This document shows, piece by piece, positions 36,401 through 40,281 of a DNA stretch of 40,281 nucleotides. Below the pieces are notes generated by a model that saw nothing but the letters and a program-made list of their open reading frames with translations, had not been told where the DNA came from and ran no database searches. Within the stretch, counting starts at the first letter, position 1. Each line of letters begins with the position of its first letter. Made by a program: the position numbers and the translations under genes. The stretch is from Bacteroidales bacterium (GTDB lineage Bacteria; Bacteroidota; Bacteroidia; Bacteroidales; UBA12170), in assembly GCA_016929955.1 (NCBI GenBank), contig JAFGHU010000130.1, forward strand, positions 1 to 40,281, given 5' to 3'.

Positions 36401-36446
36401 ATACAATACTAAAGCTCAAAACTAAAGCAATAATTATTTTCTTCAT
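33423..36446 (-). CDS. Secreted BNR/sortilin-type beta-propeller protein (copy 2)
   Basis: This is a paralogue of the gene at 19832, with 1007 residues and the same architecture. A signal peptide (KKIIIALVLSFSIVSQITYAQ) is followed by a start like copy 1: RHIGPALMSGRINDMEVHP against SIGPAFTSGRIADFAVNP. Asp-box repeats recur: KSNDAGTTF, KSIDGGANW, KSNDGGKTW, KSTDAGKTW, RSDDAGENW, LTTDGGKKW and ITLDGGLSW. YGGLQDNGSWYGP matches YGGTQDNNSFGGP of copy 1, and GAGDGFRVYRHPTKNIIYSE matches its GGDGFWQAV region. The C-terminal beta and helical parts also align in outline. Function is unknown; a role in binding peptides or polysaccharides outside the cell is only a guess. The gene follows the LolA-like gene, with a terminator between them about 20 bases before this start codon. 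Confidence 0.85.
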   Translation of the reverse strand: MKKIIIALVLSFSIVSQITYAQTSDVVSAKDLFGSLTARHIGPALMSGRINDMEVHPTNPRIIYVGSAGGGVWKSNDAGTTFNPIFDDYCQSIGCVALDPNDPDNIIYVGTGETWPRNSVSVGDGLYKSIDGGANWNKIGFEKSERIANVVVNPNNSDEIYVAVLGALWSDSDERGVFKSNDGGKTWNKILFVNNKTGCADFAMDPSNPAILYASMWEFRRTAWSFDSGGESSALYKSTDAGKTWNKIHNGFPKGKLGRLAIAVAPSNPKILYTVIEAEEDARKGLYRSDDAGENWKQLNNDFGITVRPFYFSRIVVDPRDPDVVIKGGLNGSISRDGGKTFKNLGNMHSDIHDIVFDIKDSDRIYVGTDGGVYRSWNGGTTMEIVENLPLSQFYQVSVDNEEPYNVYGGLQDNGSWYGPSASDGGIEARDWNSVGAGDGFRVYRHPTKNIIYSEMQGAENVWRYDVDNNLVKTIQPLALKGYPKLRFNWNAPMAISEHQPNRIYIGSQFLHKSEDMGDTWEIISPDLTTNDKSKQEQENSGGLSTDNSGAENHTTIFTIAESPLDENIIWVGTDDGNVQLTTDGGKKWTNTATNLEGLPKNTWVYHIEASVHNKATAFAVFEGHTSGDMNPYVYKTSDFGKTWKSITTNEIEGFARNIQEDYENPDLLFLGTEFGLFITLDGGLSWSKFTNNMPSVAVHYIELQKKTNDLVLATHGRGIIIIDDISPLREITPETLKETLHFFKSKPTVMKDQGGFGSSFGTETQFVGQNPSTAAQIKYFLPKRHTFGKMSLEIQDMDGNVLTTLGPGKSKGINIVDWYYTIKQPKVAKGKTFSFGGFTAPRVKAGKYKAVISKGKETFEHEFELIYDSHSGLSAEDRDFKYNTTMKMYDMTQELAYLVYELDAILDAVKDNNTKLASALNELKETLVITTGDNYVGSAEPQLREKMADLYAKIAGSYDKPTANELGSLSLIEERFEKAKNDFAKLKKKAKVDDLMLKSFEEFVND

Positions 36447-36466
36447 TTTGATTCGATATTAGTGAA

Positions 36467-36502
36467 TAAAAAAATCCCCAATAAGTAAAACTATTGGGGA
36501 TT
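36467..36502 (-). terminator. Intrinsic terminator between the LolA-like and BNR genes
   Basis: Read on the minus strand, AATCCCCAATA (36502-36492) pairs perfectly with TATTGGGGATT (36483-36473) over 11 pairs and an 8-base loop, followed by a T-run (the A-run 36467-36474). It begins 10 bases after the LolA-like gene stop and ends about 20 bases before the ATG at 36446. Confidence 0.88.
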
Positions 36503-36512
36503 GTTATTTACA

Positions 36513-37292
36513 TTATTTTACTGTTTCCGGTGGTGTATTAACCACTTCTTCAGGAAATTCAAATTCAATAGCATCTACTACTGGATTAAGTTCAATTTTA
36601 TCAATTGTAATCGTTTGACCGGGCTGGCCTTTTAATCCCTGAGTCATAGAAAAAGGCATATAAATATCTCCAACCTCTTGATAATCACTCATTTTTGATT
36701 CAGAAACCTGACCTTTCATTGGACCTTGCTTAATCTCTGCTTGAACTACCAAAGGCACAAAGTTTTCTGCATCAAAGAAATAATAAGCCACATTTTCTTC
36801 TTCCATACCATCAATAATCATTGGTTTTTTGGTTAGTTTGAGCTTAAAAGTTTCTGTTCCATCAATGGTTTCTTTGCCTAATAACTCAACCGTATAGCCA
36901 TTTGCTTTATAATTTAAAAACGGATCGGGAAAATCATTCATTTGTCGTTTTAAATTATCCGTTGTTTCCTGATCGCCTTTTTCTGCTTTTTGAGTCATAA
37001 AATTCGTGCTCCATAAAACTTCGCCGTTAAATACGCCCTGTTTAATTTCCTTTCCTTGAAAATTAATCACAGTCATTTGTTTTCCAATTTTTAACTGAAT
37101 AATCTCCAATGGAATTTCCATTCCACCTTGATTAATTTTTGCACTCATTTTCATACCTTCAACTTTTTGCCAAGCATCTACCCCACCGGTATTTTCAAAA
37201 TAATTGGCAATAATTTCATCAGCTGTTTGTGCATTTAATTGAGCTGAAAAACTTAAGATAAATGCAATGAATAATAATTTTAATGTTTTCAT
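36513..37292 (-). CDS. LolA-like periplasmic outer-membrane lipoprotein-sorting family protein
   Basis: This 259-residue exported protein resembles the broad LolA/LolB-like superfamily, whose members have a half-barrel that binds lipid or lipoprotein acyl chains. A signal peptide (KTLKLLFIAFILSFSAQLNAQ) is followed by TADEIIANYFENTGGVDAWQKVEGMKMSAKI. This opening, with an N-terminal helix and the first strands, and the later strands (FKLKLTKKP, YYFFDAENFVPLVVQAEIKQ, YQEVGDIYMPFSMTQG) fit the fold. It is longer than E. coli LolA (about 200 residues) and belongs to a Bacteroidota-enriched relative; it should not be called LolA itself. The next gene downstream is the second BNR protein, after a strong terminator. 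Confidence 0.75.
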   Translation of the reverse strand: MKTLKLLFIAFILSFSAQLNAQTADEIIANYFENTGGVDAWQKVEGMKMSAKINQGGMEIPLEIIQLKIGKQMTVINFQGKEIKQGVFNGEVLWSTNFMTQKAEKGDQETTDNLKRQMNDFPDPFLNYKANGYTVELLGKETIDGTETFKLKLTKKPMIIDGMEEENVAYYFFDAENFVPLVVQAEIKQGPMKGQVSESKMSDYQEVGDIYMPFSMTQGLKGQPGQTITIDKIELNPVVDAIEFEFPEEVVNTPPETVK

Positions 37293-37658
37293 ACTTTAAG
37301 ATTGTTTTTTTAAGTGTGTAAAAAAATTGAAAGTAGCATAGCGACATCAAATCCGGAATACTTCCTTTTCATCTTGTAAATTTAAATGATTTTATTATCA
37401 CTTTTGATTAACAAATATCAAAAATGTTACTTATAAAAAGATATTTTTTTTATTATTTAACAAAATATCTACTTAAAAAGGCCATATTGGCTTCATATAC
37501 AGTGCTCGATCATGCATAAATAAAGTGTTTTAAAGAATACCGACCTTTTAAACAAGTCGAATTATCCAACTCACAATTTTTTGTTGCTTACTCTTTTTGG
37601 CCGTCAAGCTAACATTAAATTGAAAATTAGTACCTATGGAATATCACATTGGCCACTA
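37293..37658. other. AT-rich intergenic region, no feature recognised
   Basis: These 366 bases separate the response regulator gene from the LolA-like gene, both on the minus strand. I see no open reading frame with coding character, no exact TAnnTTTG element on the minus strand, and no convincing terminator hairpin for the response regulator gene. It presumably holds the promoter of the LolA-like gene, but I cannot place it. Confidence 0.4.
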
Positions 37659-38036
37659 TCAATTACTAAAACCAATGAGTTGCTGAACCGAATCGATTAG
37701 CTTATCGCTTTCAAAAGGTTTAGTTAGCGTAATTGTAGCACCTAAAAGCTTGGCAGAATGCAAATTATCTTTAGCATCTATTCTTCCACCACCCGATATT
37801 GCTATAATTTTTACATCTTTATTCTTACGTTTCAGCTCCATAATCGTTTCTATTCCTTCTCTGTTTGGCATAATGATATCTGTAATAACCATATCAGGCT
37901 CAAGTTCTTCCCAAATACGTAATCCTTCTTCACCATCACCGGCAGCATAAACCGTATAGTTTTTCCGTTCTAACATTTCGACAATCATTGTTCTAAACTG
38001 AACATCATCATCAATTACTAAGATTCTTTTTTTCAT
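37659..38036 (-). CDS. Single-domain response regulator (receiver only)
   Basis: This 125-residue protein is a CheY-like receiver domain with no output domain. The acidic pocket is D9-D10-D11 in ILVIDDDVQF, the phosphoacceptor is D53 in MVITDIIMPNREG, and the switch residues are S81 (AISGGG) and K106 (LTKPF), so it should be phosphorylated normally. It probably acts through protein contact or in a phosphorelay. The gene starts 16 bases after the histidine kinase gene and the two form one unit; the kinase is its likely phosphodonor. No DNA-binding part is present, so a target gene cannot be predicted. The overall match to the receiver fold is full length. Confidence 0.93.
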   Translation of the reverse strand: MKKRILVIDDDVQFRTMIVEMLERKNYTVYAAGDGEEGLRIWEELEPDMVITDIIMPNREGIETIMELKRKNKDVKIIAISGGGRIDAKDNLHSAKLLGATITLTKPFESDKLIDSVQQLIGFSN

Positions 38037-38052
38037 TTTTTCTCGCTTTATA

Positions 38053-40281
38053 TTATGATATTGCAGGCAAATAAATATAAAATGTAGTTCCTTCTCCCAA
38101 AGTTGACTCTACTTGCAATTCGCCTTTATGATTTTTTATTATTCCGTGCACAACAGATAAGCCCAGGCCTGTTCCATTACCCACACTTTTGGTGGTAAAG
38201 AAAGGTTCAAATATCCGATTCAACACTTGATCGGTCATTCCCATTCCTGTATCCTTTACACATATTCCTGCTATTTTGCGACTATTTAACCGGTTTACAA
38301 TGGTTTGATGACTCTCTTTAAACAACGTGTTAGTAAGTATACAATCCAATTGACCATGCTTAGTGCCTTCCATCGCATGAAATGCATTATTAAAAAGATT
38401 AATAAATACTTGTTGCAATTCCACAGAATCGCCTAAAATTTCAATTGAATCTACTCGATAATCCGCGTCCAAAGCAATTTCTTTCGGTCGGGTTGAATCT
38501 ACCATTTCAATAGCTGACTGCGCTACTTTAACTAAATCGATTCGGCTTACTTTTTTACTTTCATTGGTTCGACTAAAAGTTAAAATCTTTTGAACGGTAT
38601 GCTGTGCAGATTTTGAGGCTGTTCTGATTTGATTAAAATATCGTTTTAAGGATGATCCTTCTTCTGCGTCATCATAACCCATGCTACTATAGCCCAATAT
38701 AGTACCAAGATAATTATTAAAATCGTGGGCAACTCCACCTGCCATCGTTCCAACCGACTCTAATTTCTGCACATGAAACAACTGTTCTTCAAGCTTTTTC
38801 TTTTCGTTTTGCGCATTTAGAATATCCGTAACATCTTGCATATATATTGCCAATCCACTAATTTCTACTCCCTTTTTAAATATTGGATTTATCGTTATTT
38901 CGTAGGTTCTTTTTGCGTTCGATATTAAACTAAAGCGATGGCTTTTTCTTAAATTCAATACGCGATTTAGATGCGCATTAAACTGACCATCGAAAAAAGT
39001 ATGTGCAATGCTTTTAAAATCAAAACCAATTAAGGCCTGTCCGTCTTTTTTTAAGGTTATATCGGCTTTAGAATTTGCTGAAATTACTTTGCCATTGATG
39101 TCGACTAAAAGAACAATATCGTTTGATGCATCAATTAAAGCTTTAATTTTTTGTTCGCTCTCAAGCAAGATTTGGTATTGCGCATTGATGCGTGCGGCTG
39201 ATTTTTTATTTGCCGTATAGCGTAAGTAGAACGAAATGGCTAGGATGATAAAAATTAAAGTGACAAAGTAATTTATATATGCTTTGGTTTTATTTTGATA
39301 ATTGATTTCATCTTGTTTTCGCTGCATCTCAGCCAACTCCTTATCCTGGGCCTCTTTTTCCAGTTTTATGGTTAGATAAGACGTTTTGTCCATTGCCAAT
39401 TGATTAAAAATGGAATCATTAATCTGATGATACAATTTTTGATGAATCAATGCATTTTTAAAATCTTTGGTCTTTTCATAAAAATTAGAAAGAAACAAAT
39501 GGTTTTCGAACTGCATTTTCTTTAAATCGATTTCCTTTGCGATTTCATTGCTTTTGTTTAAATAATAAATGGCGAGGGAATCTTTTCCAATTTCGGCATA
39601 GGCTTGGCCATATTTTTGATAAATATCAGCAAGTCCATTAATATTATCCACTTCTAAAAAAGTAACTTCGGCTTGTTCAAAAAAAGTAAATGCCAAATTA
39701 TACTTTCTTTGCGCAATATAAATCTTACCAAGCGTAGCCTTAGTTTCGGCTATTCCAAGCTTATTCATCAATGTTTTTTCAATTTGCAAGGATTTCTGAA
39801 CATAAATAAGTGCAGAATCGGGATGACCTAAATTTAGATGGAGTTCGCCAATATTATGTAAGCCGATGGAAATATTTTGCTTAGAATCCATTTTCTCAGC
39901 CAGAGCAACAGATTTTCGGTAATACTCAAACGATTTTTCTGAATTTCCAGAAAATTGAAAAGAATTGCCCATCGAATTATAGATACCCGAAATATTGGAC
40001 GGATTCTCAGATTTTTCGGCCAATTCGAGCGCTTCAGAAAAGCTGGTCAATGCTTCGTTGTATTCGGCCCAATGATTATAGATTATACCTTTATTTGTAA
40101 GTACGGCACTCACGCGATGCCAATCTTTTATTTTCCGCATCGCTTGCTCGTAAATTGTCCAAGCTTCCAGTGCTTCCTTATAATTGCCTAGATAATAATA
40201 TTCAATTCCTAATAAGTTTTGCGTTAGGTTATAATTGTATTCATCATTTATTTTATAGTAATTTTCTGCTGATTTTTGATA
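38053..40281 (-). CDS. TPR-PAS sensor histidine kinase, 5' end beyond the window
   Basis: The reading frame stays open to the last base, so the N-terminus is missing; 742 residues are visible. Numbering from an internal methionine at 40140: TPR repeats fill about residues 1-240 (for example NISGIYNSMGNSFQFSGNSE and LADIYQKYGQAYAEIGKDSL), then a coiled stretch, one membrane helix (288-308, AYINYFVTLIFIILAISFYL), a PAS domain (about 331-440), the histidine of the H-box H472 in GGVAHDFNNYLG, and the ATPase domain with N-box FINLFNNAFHAM, G1 DTGMGMTD and G2 GTGLGLSVVHG. The TPRs precede the membrane helix and presumably lie in the periplasm. The upstream bases 40141-40281 also encode TPR residues, so the methionine at 40140 is not the start. 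The response regulator gene follows after 16 bases. Confidence 0.92.
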   Translation of the reverse strand, partial: YQKSAENYYKINDEYNYNLTQNLLGIEYYYLGNYKEALEAWTIYEQAMRKIKDWHRVSAVLTNKGIIYNHWAEYNEALTSFSEALELAEKSENPSNISGIYNSMGNSFQFSGNSEKSFEYYRKSVALAEKMDSKQNISIGLHNIGELHLNLGHPDSALIYVQKSLQIEKTLMNKLGIAETKATLGKIYIAQRKYNLAFTFFEQAEVTFLEVDNINGLADIYQKYGQAYAEIGKDSLAIYYLNKSNEIAKEIDLKKMQFENHLFLSNFYEKTKDFKNALIHQKLYHQINDSIFNQLAMDKTSYLTIKLEKEAQDKELAEMQRKQDEINYQNKTKAYINYFVTLIFIILAISFYLRYTANKKSAARINAQYQILLESEQKIKALIDASNDIVLLVDINGKVISANSKADITLKKDGQALIGFDFKSIAHTFFDGQFNAHLNRVLNLRKSHRFSLISNAKRTYEITINPIFKKGVEISGLAIYMQDVTDILNAQNEKKKLEEQLFHVQKLESVGTMAGGVAHDFNNYLGTILGYSSMGYDDAEEGSSLKRYFNQIRTASKSAQHTVQKILTFSRTNESKKVSRIDLVKVAQSAIEMVDSTRPKEIALDADYRVDSIEILGDSVELQQVFINLFNNAFHAMEGTKHGQLDCILTNTLFKESHQTIVNRLNSRKIAGICVKDTGMGMTDQVLNRIFEPFFTTKSVGNGTGLGLSVVHGIIKNHKGELQVESTLGEGTTFYIYLPAIS

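Noticed and set aside
1-40281. A mobile element, defence system, CRISPR array or biosynthetic cluster
   Set aside because: No transposase, integrase, direct-repeat array, restriction or toxin genes, or modular synthase was seen. The genes are of ordinary Bacteroidota core type with uniform base composition.

Overview
The window comes from an AT-rich chromosome of the phylum Bacteroidota. This is seen in four things. At least nine genes have the phylum-specific -7 promoter element TAnnTTTG. There is a gliding-motility/type IX secretion (T9SS) type B C-terminal domain. An outer-membrane TonB-dependent receptor is present. Transketolase is split into two subunits, and clpB and clpC occur with clpS. 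No phage, transposon, CRISPR array, rRNA or tRNA was seen. The content is mostly core chromosome, with genes tightly packed on both strands.

Layout. 1-2318: 5' part of clpB (minus), cut by the window edge. 2631-6184 (plus): CoA-binding protein, a T9SS type B-sorted surface protein, and the N- and C-terminal transketolase subunits; the last three are closely spaced behind the first and look like one operon. 6185-6541: a gene-free stretch with a two-hairpin RNA element and two oppositely oriented terminators. 6542-13569 (minus): an unrecognised outer-membrane protein, an EamA permease overlapping a TonB-dependent receptor by 4 bases, and the tight operon dapF-GNAT-mltG. 13734-17048 (plus): HtrA-type protease, pruA, OsmC-like protein. 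17079-17741 (minus): CoA-type Nudix hydrolase. 17867-25333 (plus): clpS, NfeD-like protein, floA, a large BNR/sortilin-type propeller protein, a family 2 glycosyltransferase, miaA. 25364-28468 (minus): thioesterase and clpC. 28721-32448 (plus): gyrA and a TPR protein. 32587-37292 (minus): mobA, a second large BNR/sortilin-type protein, and a LolA-like periplasmic protein. 37659-40281 (minus): a receiver-only response regulator and a TPR sensor histidine kinase whose N-terminus lies beyond the window.

Themes. Protein quality control is heavily represented (ClpB, ClpC, ClpS, HtrA), as are the cell envelope (MltG, DapF, TonB receptor, FloA/NfeD, LolA-like, two propeller proteins, the T9SS cargo) and housekeeping (GyrA, MiaA, transketolase, PruA, MobA).

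I did not find a convincing undescribed system. The observations most worth checking are regulatory: (i) a structured RNA region downstream of the transketolase genes; (ii) two strong intrinsic-terminator hairpins placed directly in front of the start codon of the next co-directional gene; (iii) a clpS promoter that predicts a leaderless mRNA; and (iv) a promoter-supported TTG start for the Nudix gene. All promoter, terminator and family calls come from reading the sequence by eye; no database search was run.
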